Origin: Ruminococcus sp.
GTDB taxonomy: Bacteria; Bacillota; Clostridia; Oscillospirales; Ruminococcaceae
Length of the DNA: 32,231 bases
NCBI GenBank assembly: GCA_024403995.1
Contig: JAKSQT010000022.1
Span: forward strand, 1-32,231
Direction: 5' to 3'
Shown: positions 9,001-16,088 of the stretch, in pieces
Layout: each line of letters begins with the position of its first letter
Numbering within the stretch: the stretch's first letter is position 1
The notes under the pieces: model-generated
The model's input: the letters and a program-made list of their open reading frames with translations, nothing else
The model's database searches: none
What the model was told of the DNA's origin: nothing
Translations under genes and position numbers: made by a program

Positions 9001-12000
9001 CATTCATCTGCGGAACATAGGTATAGCTTCCTGATGACAGGGAAACTCCGCCGCCCTCGCCCGGAATTTCGCCGCCCGGCATAGGATAGCTGAAAGCGGT
9101 GAAGTCCATTTTGACAGAGCCGCCGTCCTTTACGATTTTAACAGGCTCTGAGTCGAAATCCATTTCAATAGTGTAGTTGAAGTGGTGATAGTTTGCTTCG
9201 TCGTTGAGGTCAATGCCTGCCTCAACTATTTCATCAAGAGTCATAGGAGTTGCGGTAAGCTCACCCTTGACTTTGAGCTTCGGGAGGTCTTCAGGATTTA
9301 CAGGCTGAGTAGTTGTAACAGCAGTTGTTGTGGAAGAAACTGCTGTTGTAGTGTTGGTTTTTCTGGTTGTCGTTGTTGTGAGCTTAGTTGTAGTGGTCGC
9401 AGCATAGTTATCGACCATTTCAACTGCATCCATACCGTAGACTCCGCCGTCTTTTACAGTGAAGGTGATGTCTGCGGCTTTTTCATATCCTTCAGGAGAA
9501 GCAATTTCATGGAGTGTATATGTACCTTCTCCGAGGATAAATGTTGTTTTTTCACTGCCTGTGGCCCATACAAGTACATCATTTGCGGCACTGATGGTCT
9601 TACCGCCCTTGCCGACTTTTATCTGGTCTGAAGTGAAGATTATCTTTGAGCCGTCAGCATTTTTGCCTGACAAGGAGAGGTATGCATCTGCAACCTGAAC
9701 GCCATTGACATCTACCTTGTTTATCTCAACAGTTGCCATTGTGGTCGTGGTAGTTGTTGTGACAGCAGTGGTAGTTGCAGAAGTTGATGTAGGCTTTGCG
9801 GTGGTCGTGGTTGAAGTTGATGTAAGCTTTACAGTTGTTGTGGTTGAAGTTGTGGTTGGCTTAGCTGTTGTCGTTGTGGAAGTAGTAGTCGGTTTTGCAG
9901 TAGTGGTTGTTGTTTTGATAGTAGTTGTGCTTGGCTTTGCAGTTGTAGTAGATGTTGGCTTAACAGTTGAAGTAGTTGAAGTTGTGGAAGATGTAGGCTT
10001 TGCAGTGGTAGTTGTGGTAGTGGTCGTTGTGGTTGTAGTAGTGGTTCTTCTGACAGCAGTAGTCACAGGTCTCGGATCATTGCCGTAGTGGATAGTGGCA
10101 TTTTTAATTACAGAGCCATCCTCAACGCCGACCTTTTTCCATTCGCTTTCAGAGCCTGTGTAGTATACATCTGTAAGGGCTGAACAGCCTGAGAATGAAT
10201 CAGCATAGATAAGATCAATGCCCTTTGAAATGCCGACTGATGTGAGACCTGAAAGTTTGAGGAATGCCTGATTCGGGATAATGTTTCCGCCTGTTATATT
10301 GATGGCTTTTAATGAATTCGGGAAACACACACAGTCTCTCCACCAAGTCAATTCTGTACGTGTTCCACCATCAAATGCGGTATCGTTAAATAAAAGATGC
10401 GGAATGATAGAGGTTGAGCCGTCTTCTATTGTTTCGATTGAATTGCCTGCAAACGGCAGAGTGATGCTTTCAAGTGACGGACAGCTATAGAAAAGTTCAT
10501 TCCCAAGTGAAACAACACCGTCGCAGATAACAGCCTTTTCAAGTGATGCGCAGTTGCCGAATGCGCCGTTGCCTACAGAGTAAACATTGCCCGGAACAGT
10601 TATTTCTGTAAGTGATGAACAGTCAGCGAAAGCATATTCACCGATAGTTTCAGCATACTTTGAGATGTTGAAGCTTTTAAGTGATGAACATCCTCTGAAA
10701 GCTGAGTTATCTATAAGAGTGATCTTGTCACCATAGGTGAACTGAGAAAGTGAAGAACAGCCTTTAAAAGCACTGTCTTTGAACTCAGTAATTGAATCGC
10801 CAAGGGTAACAGTGGTGACAGAGAACATCTTCAGAAAAGCGTTTGTCGGAATAATTGAACCGCCTGTTATATTGATGGCTTTTAATGAATTCGGGAAACA
10901 CACACAGTCCCTCCACCAAGTCAATTCTGTACGTGTTCCACCATCAAATGCGGTATCGTTAAATAAAAGATGCGGAAGAATTGTAGTATCGTTTGCATTT
11001 ACGCTTTCAAGAGTGTTACCTGCAAATGGCAGTGTAATTTCTTCAAGTGAAGCGCAGCTGCCGAAAATTTCATTGCCAATGTTCTTTACTGAATTTGTAA
11101 GAACAGCTTTTTTAATGCCTGTGCAGTTGGCAAATGCGGAATTTCCGACGTCGCCCTGAATAGTAATATCAGTAAGGGATGTACAGCCGTTGTAGGCATT
11201 TTCTCCGTTGACCTTGGCATATGAAATTACATCAGGGAGACAAGCACAGTTTAAGAAAGCAGAATTTCCTACGAGATCCATCTTGTCGCCGCAGGTGAAC
11301 TGAGAAAGTGAAGAACATCCGCTGAATGCGCTGTCTCTTATTTCTGTTATTGAGGCGGCAAGATTTACGGTCGTAATTCCGTTCATGTTGATGAAAGCGT
11401 TTGTCGGAACAGCCGGACCGCCTGTTATATTGATGGTCGTTAATGAATTCGGGAGAAATACACGGTCTCTCCACCAAGTCAATTCTGTACGTGTTCCGTT
11501 TTCAAATTCGATATCTGCAAATAAAAGATGCGGAATGATAGAGGTTGTACCGTTTTCTATTGTTTCGATTGAATTGCCTGCAAATGGGAGAGTGATGCTT
11601 TCGATTGCGGGACAGCTATAGAAAAGTGCATCTCCGAGCGTTTCAACACCGTCAGAAATAACAGCCTTTTTAAGATTGGGGCAATTGCCGAATGCACCGT
11701 AGCCAATGGATTTTACAGTGCCAGGGACAGTGATCTCGGTAAGTGATGTACAGCCTGCGAAAGCGTAGTCACCTATAGTTTCAGTATCCTTTGAGAAAGT
11801 GAAATTGCCGAGGGAACAGCAGCCTTCATAAGCCGAATTTCCGATGTTTGCAACATTCGGGGTAATATTTTTGAGTGATGAGCAGTTCAGGAAAGCGTTG
11901 TTTCCGAATGCCCTGATATCTTTATTGCAGTTGAGCTGTGAAAGTGAAGTACAGTTGCTGAATGCACTGTCTTTTATTTCAGTGATAGAATCATCAAGAG

Positions 12001-13363
12001 AAACTGTGGTGACAGAGAACATCTTCAGAAAAGCGTTTGTCGGAATAATTGAACCGCCTGTGATATTGATGGTTTTTAATGAATTCGGGAAATACACACA
12101 GTCTCTCCACCAAGTCAATTCTGTACGTGTTCCTCCGTCAAATTCATTATCTGCAAACAAAAGGTGCGGAAGAATTGCGGTTTCGTTTGCATTTACGTCT
12201 TCAAGGTTATTTCCTGCAAACGGCAGTGTAATATCTTCGATAGATGAGCATCCGGCAAAAATTGCATTGCCGATGCTTGTTACAGATTTTGTAAGAACAG
12301 CTTTTTTAAGGCTTGTGCAGTTTGCAAATGCAGAATTTCCGACGTCGCCCTGAACTGTGATATCAGTAAGTGATGTACAGCCGTTATATGCGTTGTCTCC
12401 GTTGATCTTGGCATATGAAATTACATCAGGGAGACAAGCACAGTTTAAGAAAGCAGAATTTCCTACGAGATCCATCTTGTCGCCGCAGGTAAACTGTGAA
12501 AGTGAAGAACATCCGCTGAATGCGCTGTCTCTGATCTCTTTTATCGAGTCAGCAAGATTTACATTCTTTAATCCAGACATATTAATGAGAGCACATTTCG
12601 TAAGAACTGAACCGCCTGTTATATTAACAGTTCTTAGCGAATCTGCTAAATACACACAGTCCCTCCACAAAGTCAATTCTGTACGTGTTCCGTTTTCAAA
12701 TTCACGGTCTGCAAATAAAATGTGCGGAATGATATAGGTTGAGCCGTCTTCTATTTTTTCGATTGAATTACCTGCAAACGGCAGTGTAACGTTTGTAAGT
12801 GAAGAACAGGAGGCGAAAAGTTCGTTTCCGAGCGACTCAACGCCGTCAGCGATAACTGCGTCAGTGAGGGCTGTACATCCGGAAAATGCGCCGCTGCCGA
12901 TAGTTTTCACCGTACCGGGGACATAGAGCTGTTTGAGTGCGGTACAGTTTTGGAAAGCATCGCCTGCGATAGAAGTGACTTCCTCGCTGAAAACAATAGC
13001 AGAGATAAGGAATCGGTTCTCAATATTCGGTGCGGAAACATACATATCGCCCGACCCCGTAACGCTGAGAACGCCGTTTTCATAGAGTTTATAGAAAACA
13101 TCAACGCCAATCTGACCTTCTTCAAGAATTTTTGCATCAACAGGTATTTCGGGAATCTTTACCATGTTGATATACTTCTGTATTTCGTCAGTGTTACTGA
13201 GTTTGGCGCTTGATGCTGAGAGCAGATCAGCGTCTGAAGTGTCTCCGTCAGTCGTTGTGATGATTGGGTTAGTTTCCGCTGCAAATGTGGTCATTAGGGA
13301 AGGTGTGACCGCAGAGGAACTGACCAGCAGACTAAGAATGCCTGCCACAAGTTTTTTGACCAT
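6083..13363 (-). CDS. Giant secreted BspA-type leucine-rich-repeat protein with Cna-B-like domain
   Basis: A 2426-residue exported protein, probably an adhesin or carbohydrate- or host-interaction protein. Residues 1-29 are a signal peptide (MVKKLVAG...TTFAAE). Residues 75-1085 contain BspA/LRR_5 repeats (A-F-x-x-C-x-x-L type) in five long modules, each marked by INITGG and a W-RD-C/R motif. Residues about 1096-1210 form a Thr-rich linker (TTTT...AKPTTTST). Residues 1213-1322 look like a Cna-B/SpaA domain with isopeptide candidates Lys1216, Glu1286 and Asn1319. A second Thr linker follows, then about 570 unassigned residues. CxxC pairs lie near 1926 and 2139, an InlB-repeat-like GFCGWFTDAEC near 2104, and an all-beta/helical C-terminus. 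No LPxTG, S-layer or dockerin anchor is visible. The start is supported by AAGGAG and a strong promoter. Confidence 0.9.
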   Translation of the reverse strand: MVKKLVAGILSLLVSSSAVTPSLMTTFAAETNPIITTTDGDTSDADLLSASSAKLSNTDEIQKYINMVKIPEIPVDAKILEEGQIGVDVFYKLYENGVLSVTGSGDMYVSAPNIENRFLISAIVFSEEVTSIAGDAFQNCTALKQLYVPGTVKTIGSGAFSGCTALTDAVIADGVESLGNELFASCSSLTNVTLPFAGNSIEKIEDGSTYIIPHILFADREFENGTRTELTLWRDCVYLADSLRTVNITGGSVLTKCALINMSGLKNVNLADSIKEIRDSAFSGCSSLSQFTCGDKMDLVGNSAFLNCACLPDVISYAKINGDNAYNGCTSLTDITVQGDVGNSAFANCTSLKKAVLTKSVTSIGNAIFAGCSSIEDITLPFAGNNLEDVNANETAILPHLLFADNEFDGGTRTELTWWRDCVYFPNSLKTINITGGSIIPTNAFLKMFSVTTVSLDDSITEIKDSAFSNCTSLSQLNCNKDIRAFGNNAFLNCSSLKNITPNVANIGNSAYEGCCSLGNFTFSKDTETIGDYAFAGCTSLTEITVPGTVKSIGYGAFGNCPNLKKAVISDGVETLGDALFYSCPAIESITLPFAGNSIETIENGTTSIIPHLLFADIEFENGTRTELTWWRDRVFLPNSLTTINITGGPAVPTNAFINMNGITTVNLAASITEIRDSAFSGCSSLSQFTCGDKMDLVGNSAFLNCACLPDVISYAKVNGENAYNGCTSLTDITIQGDVGNSAFANCTGIKKAVLTNSVKNIGNEIFGSCASLEEITLPFAGNTLESVNANDTTILPHLLFNDTAFDGGTRTELTWWRDCVCFPNSLKAINITGGSIIPTNAFLKMFSVTTVTLGDSITEFKDSAFKGCSSLSQFTYGDKITLIDNSAFRGCSSLKSFNISKYAETIGEYAFADCSSLTEITVPGNVYSVGNGAFGNCASLEKAVICDGVVSLGNELFYSCPSLESITLPFAGNSIETIEDGSTSIIPHLLFNDTAFDGGTRTELTWWRDCVCFPNSLKAINITGGNIIPNQAFLKLSGLTSVGISKGIDLIYADSFSGCSALTDVYYTGSESEWKKVGVEDGSVIKNATIHYGNDPRPVTTAVRRTTTTTTTTTTTTTTAKPTSSTTSTTSTVKPTSTTTAKPSTTTIKTTTTTAKPTTTSTTTTAKPTTTSTTTTVKLTSTSTTTTAKPTSTSATTTAVTTTTTTTMATVEINKVDVNGVQVADAYLSLSGKNADGSKIIFTSDQIKVGKGGKTISAANDVLVWATGSEKTTFILGEGTYTLHEIASPEGYEKAADITFTVKDGGVYGMDAVEMVDNYAATTTTKLTTTTTRKTNTTTAVSSTTTAVTTTQPVNPEDLPKLKVKGELTATPMTLDEIVEAGIDLNDEANYHHFNYTIEMDFDSEPVKIVKDGGSVKMDFTAFSYPMPGGEIPGEGGGVSLSSGSYTYVPQMNASVKYEKVNNEEMFIIVYGESKWLKEFYRVQLLVFNFDDKTLENCSAELNFDENGLSLRESEKLQNVPDLKPNSSLDVQWYLCGDKAGDYPLSATFKGECEGKEMEYTFETEEDLHVYAENALKMTIEANKYSFYLQPYTFSIRIKNVSDKPVYHISNRIKNVEHGYYIDRKYDENDKLIDEGTKVILSDGLNKTVSTDELKPGESIDVEITIEDLWYSDDERKINASYDKRLFYALEGNSAMLEAYARYLARNNDVIVPHILKNYFVTTLTGSDVEIPYEFIITDNNNRPYHIFTSTHDISSNFDHIITYITPDGENYAQDFIKVGAGKMTPDELFEKYQINAHEVKEYIRANQPEHHIDIDDLFILGANFGITDAVTVNTSRYFTFEAPEGVTANVYITDADGKKIALDGKDNAVSLSVSGGRYTSKDNVLALSDFAALEFIPHIADKPMLIHVDFSDGYQVKYPVVGVDEHDCKECGAKDYILLTPPTDKTEGTATRNCSYCGELVSSLVIPANSNAMSSNGDIFENVDDIEYYFNELREKNDKTANDEMNVTIFGRLLLTKNVVIPANVNVTIHSEAFIEPTSTGKLIVLGKLDRSANPDFKCYAGVTLHYWDGCTEIFPAEYGSIVTALPVLREKCGFCGWFTDAECKNGFTPFMAAEAANNPEFYNSARHSFNDDGICTECGQAKNNLDSFLKAYVTLDNSISLKFIMSVNDIALVYKNAYIKFTFENGAYYTQKLTDAEKNKNGEYVFTCPVPASKISETVKAQIFYNSKISGSYLEYSVEKYIDAVLGNAEKYDSATVECIEALRDLGIAMKNYSENKPVEKIKDKEISIGSQYNASVNVNSSKITLKSAYLSVDDAVNLYVKFTLADDVSVSDYIFTVDGKEVKPVLSDGVYVVSIMNIAPARYDEMFSIKAVSKTNAEEYASLEYGCFTYFKSVLNSNFDDSVKNAISTLYFYNRAFENMAK
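9733..10075 (-). repeat. Threonine-codon repeat tract (linker) inside the LRR gene
   Basis: A low-complexity run of ACN codons broken by AKPT units, about 114 residues. Such linkers separate domains in secreted proteins of rumen and gut Firmicutes and are often O-glycosylated. It is prone to slippage and length change. The reverse strand reads as a spurious Val-rich frame. Confidence 0.9.
10287..12640 (-). repeat. Five long tandem modules within the LRR gene, partly near-identical in DNA
   Basis: The INITGG segment recurs near 12626, 12070, 11430, 10870 and 10295, giving a period of about 555-645 bases. Two stretches are almost identical as DNA. About 105 bases at 10287-10391 match 10862-10966, and about 117 bases at 11222-11338 match 12415-12531. 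Synonymous sites are conserved too, which points to recent duplication or gene conversion. Confidence 0.85.
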
Positions 13364-13404
13364 AGTTTTACTCCTTTTAGAGAATTTGCTGAAAATTCAC
13401 TTTC

Positions 13405-13458
13405 TTAAGGCAGCACCGCACAAAGCACGTCTAACGACTTTGTGCGGTGTTGCCTTAA
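13405..13458. repeat. Copy C of the dispersed palindrome, in the LRR gene leader
   Basis: A perfect or nearly perfect 21-base stem (13405-13425 with 13438-13458) with a 12-base loop. It shares about 40 bases with the copy at 32181, loop included. It lies just downstream of the LRR promoter, so it forms the 5' end of that mRNA. No T tract follows in that direction. Confidence 0.8.
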
Positions 13459-13471
13459 AATCAGCATTAAC

Positions 13472-13500
13472 ATTATATCATTATTTTACGTATTTGTCTA
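13472..13500 (-). promoter_or_regulatory. Promoter of the LRR gene
   Basis: On the - strand, -35 TAGACA (13495-13500), a 17-base spacer and -10 TATAAT (13472-13477) with extended TGA. The predicted leader is about 100 bases and starts with the hairpin at 13405-13458. Confidence 0.75.
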
Positions 13501-13574
13501 TAAAATAATTGCTATAATGCATAATTAAAATGATGAAATAATTTTGCTGATGATTATATATTTTGTTTGAATAT

Positions 13575-13613
13575 GCAAAAAAATAACTCATTTACTTGTT
13601 AAAGTAAATGAGT
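13575..13613 (-). terminator. Terminator of the M48/peptide cluster
   Basis: A perfect 12-base stem (13586-13597 with 13602-13613) and a 4-base loop are followed on the - strand by TATTTTTTT. It is about 100 bases after the metalloprotease stop. The stretch 13614-13710 shows no convincing gene, and 13501-13574 is AT-rich and featureless. Confidence 0.85.
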
Positions 13614-13710
13614 AACACAAGAAATATCAGGAAATAATTCACAATGATGCCGCTTGGCGAAAATGCGGCAGAAGTCATCCATAATAGAAAGCATCAGGAA
13701 TGAACATGAA

Positions 13711-14394
13711 TTATTTGATATTCTCTATTCGTTTATCAACAGAAGGGTGAAGACTTAAACCCTTGGAATTTTCGTTTTTTAGTTTATTTTCAAGGAATGA
13801 AGTGAGAGTAGCCGACTCTTTCATTTCCTTGACTGAGTATGCATCCGCATCAAATTCGTTTTTTCTGAAAAACAGAACAAAACAGAAGATGTAAGCCGCA
13901 AGAAGGACAAGACCTATGCATATCACAGGCGTATTTTCCTTAATGGCGAAAAATCTGATGCATACAAACAGGGCTATCATACCTGCATAAAGGAGAAATC
14001 TTTTGAGCTGATGGTGCTCTTTGACATGATACTGCTCATGATAGATCAGAGCTGATTTTTCAGCATCCGAAAGCGTTTCAAACTTATCCTTGTCAAAAAT
14101 TATGACAGGATCGATAATACCTACTGTGCGTGAATAGAAGCTGCCGACGCTGGTTTGTGCATTGCCATCTGAGGCAGCGAGATTGTTTTGCTTTATGAGG
14201 TAAATTTCCTGAGAAGCGAAAGTGACTTTTTCCGCATTTTTTTTGTCAACGAACAATTCTGACATCAGGAGAGAGGCAATAATGATAACAATGCCTGATA
14301 TTGAAATGATAACGATATTGTTGTTTGAAATGAAAAGGAAAATTGATGCTGCAAGAGCTATGAAAATAACGAGCTTTAAAACTGTGTTCATCAT
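13711..14394 (-). CDS. Membrane-bound M48-type zinc metalloprotease
   Basis: A 227-residue integral membrane protease related to M48 (HtpX/Ste24-like) or M56 peptidases. Two N-terminal membrane segments (about 5-45) precede the zinc site YHEQYHVKEH (HExxH, about residue 118). Two more membrane helices (about 133-175) follow, then the third-ligand motif EFDADAY (about 179-185). The C-terminal HPSVDKRIENI matches the M48 ending that positions substrate. It lies downstream of a double-glycine peptide gene on the same strand, 124 bases away, which suggests a role in processing, export or immunity for that peptide. ATG at 14391 is an alternative start with better spacing to GAGGT. Confidence 0.85.
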   Translation of the reverse strand: MMNTVLKLVIFIALAASIFLFISNNNIVIISISGIVIIIASLLMSELFVDKKNAEKVTFASQEIYLIKQNNLAASDGNAQTSVGSFYSRTVGIIDPVIIFDKDKFETLSDAEKSALIYHEQYHVKEHHQLKRFLLYAGMIALFVCIRFFAIKENTPVICIGLVLLAAYIFCFVLFFRKNEFDADAYSVKEMKESATLTSFLENKLKNENSKGLSLHPSVDKRIENIK

Positions 14395-14449
14395 TCTACC
14401 TCACATGGAAAGCCGATTTTCGGCATAGGGCGTATGTGCGTAAAGTGAA

Positions 14450-14487
14450 TTAAGCTGCACAACTATTGGAATAATTGTGCAGCTTAA
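14450..14487 (-). terminator. Hairpin between the bacteriocin-like gene and the M48 gene
   Basis: A perfect 13-base stem (14450-14462 with 14475-14487) and a 12-base loop. Only a weak T-rich tail follows on the - strand. This would suit a leaky terminator or RNA-processing site that gives more peptide mRNA than protease mRNA. Confidence 0.6.
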
Positions 14488-14518
14488 ACATTGATCATTC
14501 AGTTATTCGCCGCTTCGA

Positions 14519-14791
14519 TTATGATTTCCAAGCGTCAACTGTAGCAAAACCTGTTGCTGCTGCGCCGATAGCACCAACGCCGAGACAAGCCCAGCCTACA
14601 GGGCCTACTGCTGCTAAGAAGCCAACACCAAGAGTGCCAACACCAGCGCCGCCGATAAGTGTGCAAGCACCGAGAGTAGATGCTACGCCACCCATAGCTG
14701 TGAGAACACCGTTGTACCACTTACCACCGTCGATTTCGTTGATTTCGATCTCGCTAAGCTCTGTGAAGCCGTTTGTCATAAAATTGTCCAT
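14519..14791 (-). CDS. Double-glycine-leader bacteriocin-like peptide precursor
   Basis: A 90-residue precursor. The leader, residues 1-23, ends in ELSEIEINEIDGG and fits the LSxxExxxIxGG consensus cut by C39 peptidase-containing ABC exporters. The predicted mature part (24-90) starts KWYNG and is very Gly/Ala-rich with GxxxG patterns. Cys43 and Cys69 could form a disulfide. It ends VDAWKS. This is the profile of an unmodified class II bacteriocin or similar pore-forming peptide. A strong GGAGG site lies 7 bases before ATG. No C39 exporter, second peptide or classical immunity gene is adjacent. Only the M48-like protease downstream and a GyrI-like gene upstream are close. Activity is inferred, not shown. 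Confidence 0.8.
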   Translation of the reverse strand: MDNFMTNGFTELSEIEINEIDGGKWYNGVLTAMGGVASTLGACTLIGGAGVGTLGVGFLAAVGPVGWACLGVGAIGAAATGFATVDAWKS

Positions 14792-14895
14792 GGTTAAATC
14801 CTCCTATAATATAAATAAATTTAAAAAAATATGAACATTAAGGTAAACCGACTTGGAAACCGTACGCTTTTCCATGCGGTTAAACCATAATTAAC

Positions 14896-15372
14896 TTAAA
14901 GAATGTTGTCGCTTATGCCGATGTATATATCTGCGATAAGACTGTCAACATCATAGGGACCCGAAGGCTCCTGAACGGTTACATTGTAACCGGCTGTTAT
15001 AGGCGTGAGTTTTTTGAATTTGATATACTGCATCAGCTCGTTTGCAGTTTCCTGCATAGTAGCCGGATTACCCATATGCCTTATCTTTACTGCGTTTCTC
15101 AGACGGAAAACAGGTTTGATGGTGTATGGGGCAGGTACATAGATATCTCTGTCAAGCGGATACATTATTTCGATATCCAGTTCAGGTTCACTGCCGGAGG
15201 TATCGACTGCAAAAGTAGCCGAAACGCCTGACATAGTTTTCTGAGCGCCGTTTATTTTGATGATATCTGCCATTTCTTTTGCAATATCACCCATGCGCTG
15301 CTGTGTGACCTTGCCTCTGAAAGAGAGAACGTTGGTCATTTCAAGAGATGCGTTTTCTGTAATTTCGTGCAT
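14896..15372 (-). CDS. GyrI-like / AraC-effector-binding-type small protein
   Basis: A 158-residue soluble protein starting MHEITENASLEM. I placed the start at 15372 because GAGGTGA lies upstream, while an upstream ATG at 15474 would fall inside the promoter. The pattern VLSFRGKVTQQRMGDI, DIEIMYPLD and IRHMGNPATMQETANELM resembles the duplicated beta-alpha-beta-beta fold of GyrI-like ligand-binding domains. There is no DNA-binding domain. Such stand-alone domains bind hydrophobic or drug-like small molecules. It has its own promoter, so its link to the bacteriocin-like gene downstream is only proximity. The family call is moderate. Confidence 0.6.
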   Translation of the reverse strand: MHEITENASLEMTNVLSFRGKVTQQRMGDIAKEMADIIKINGAQKTMSGVSATFAVDTSGSEPELDIEIMYPLDRDIYVPAPYTIKPVFRLRNAVKIRHMGNPATMQETANELMQYIKFKKLTPITAGYNVTVQEPSGPYDVDSLIADIYIGISDNIL

Positions 15373-15445
15373 ATTGTTCACCTCGTAAAATATTGCGATT
15401 GGTTTGTTGTTTGTGTGTTGCTGTTGCTTTTGTGTTTCTGTATAT

Positions 15446-15474
15446 ATAATACCATAATTTGGTTGACTTGTCAA
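15446..15474 (-). promoter_or_regulatory. Promoter with palindromic -35 for the GyrI-like gene
   Basis: On the - strand, exact TTGACA (15469-15474), a 17-base spacer and TATTAT (15446-15451). The -35 lies in an inverted repeat TTGAC-TT-GTCAA (15463-15474) that could be an operator. Confidence 0.75.
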
Positions 15475-15875
15475 TACTTTTTTGACATATTACACTGATA
15501 AACCATAACTACGTCATTAATTTAACGTAAATTGGTTATATATATTATTTTTTGTTGCAACCTGCCAATAAAAGGAACTGCTAATATATCTATATTGTCA
15601 TATGCACCGCAAATAATAGGATATTGTATTTACTAATTAGCTGCAAATTCATAAGTTTTTGAACAGAAAATGAAAAAAACCGCTCAAAAAAGTTGATTAT
15701 AAGATAAATTATGAATGTAAAAAAATATTTACCTCTATTGTTTATGTTGTACAAATGCAACAAAAGAAAATGAAAATAGTGTTGAAAACTGTTTCCATGA
15801 ATGCATAAGAATCATGCCTTATGAAATGTATAAAAGCAAAGAAAACAAAAATTGAAAATTTTTTCCGGTCAGGTA
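15475..15875. other. AT-rich intergenic region without a convincing gene
   Basis: About 400 bases, strongly AT-rich. Short frames such as one starting near 15711 lack ribosome sites. A small inverted repeat, CATAAG with CTTATG (near 15804-15823), is visible. I see no RNA gene or repeat of the families found elsewhere. Confidence 0.6.
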
Positions 15876-15904
15876 TTGACTATTTAGTTTTTTTGTGTTA
15901 TAAT
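15876..15904 (+). promoter_or_regulatory. tRNA-Pro promoter
   Basis: TTGACT (15876-15881), a 17-base spacer and TATAAT (15899-15904) with extended TGT. It starts transcription about 25 bases before the tRNA. Confidence 0.85.
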
Positions 15905-15933
15905 TATAAACGTTGAATTGCTGATTGCACTGT

Positions 15934-16009
15934 CTGGGTGTGGCGCAGTTGGTAGCGCGCTACCTTGGGGTGGTAGAGGCCGTGGGTTCAAGTCCCGTCA
16001 CTCAGACCA
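15934..16009 (+). tRNA. tRNA-Pro, anticodon GGG
   Basis: A 76-base cloverleaf. The acceptor CTGGGTG pairs with CACTCAG. The D arm is GCGC...GCGC and the anticodon stem CTACC/GGTAG surrounds loop TTGGGGT, giving anticodon GGG. The T arm holds TTCAAGT. Discriminator A and CCA are encoded. The GG before the anticodon stem and the overall pattern match Clostridia tRNA-Pro. It reads CCC/CCU proline codons. Confidence 0.95.
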
Positions 16010-16016
16010 ATTCATC

Positions 16017-16065
16017 AAAAAAACGCTGTACATCGTCAAAAACGATATACAGCGTTTTTATTTTA
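16017..16065. terminator. Bidirectional terminator after tRNA-Pro and thiT
   Basis: An 18-base stem (16019-16036 with 16042-16059) with one wobble or mismatch. A T run follows on the + strand and an equivalent run on the - strand, so it ends both the tRNA and the convergent thiT transcript. Confidence 0.9.
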
Positions 16066-16088
16066 TTCAGCAAAGCCGTGATGTCAGG

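Noticed and set aside
9705-10088. Val-rich open frame on the + strand
   Set aside because: It is the reverse complement of the Thr-codon linker of the LRR gene; it has no ribosome site and no other coding signal.
10287-12640. Periodic DNA repeats as a CRISPR-like array
   Set aside because: The period is about 600 bases, the repeats stay in frame and encode LRR modules.
10281-12737. Repeated + strand frames with FNEFGK(H/Y)TQSLHQVNSVRVP
   Set aside because: They are antisense shadows of the INITGG modules in the LRR gene. The repetition is explained by the sense repeats.
13614-13710. 27-residue - strand frame after the M48 gene (MDDFCRIFAKRHH...)
   Set aside because: It has no ribosome site and ends inside the terminator stem.
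14475-14834. Pro/Ala-rich frame on the + strand over the bacteriocin-like gene
   Set aside because: It is antisense to the Gly/Ala-rich peptide. The - strand frame has a GG leader and GGAGG site, while this one has no ribosome site.
15475-15875. Possible structured RNA in the long AT-rich gap
   Set aside because: Only small, unconvincing inverted repeats are visible, and nothing matches a known RNA family.
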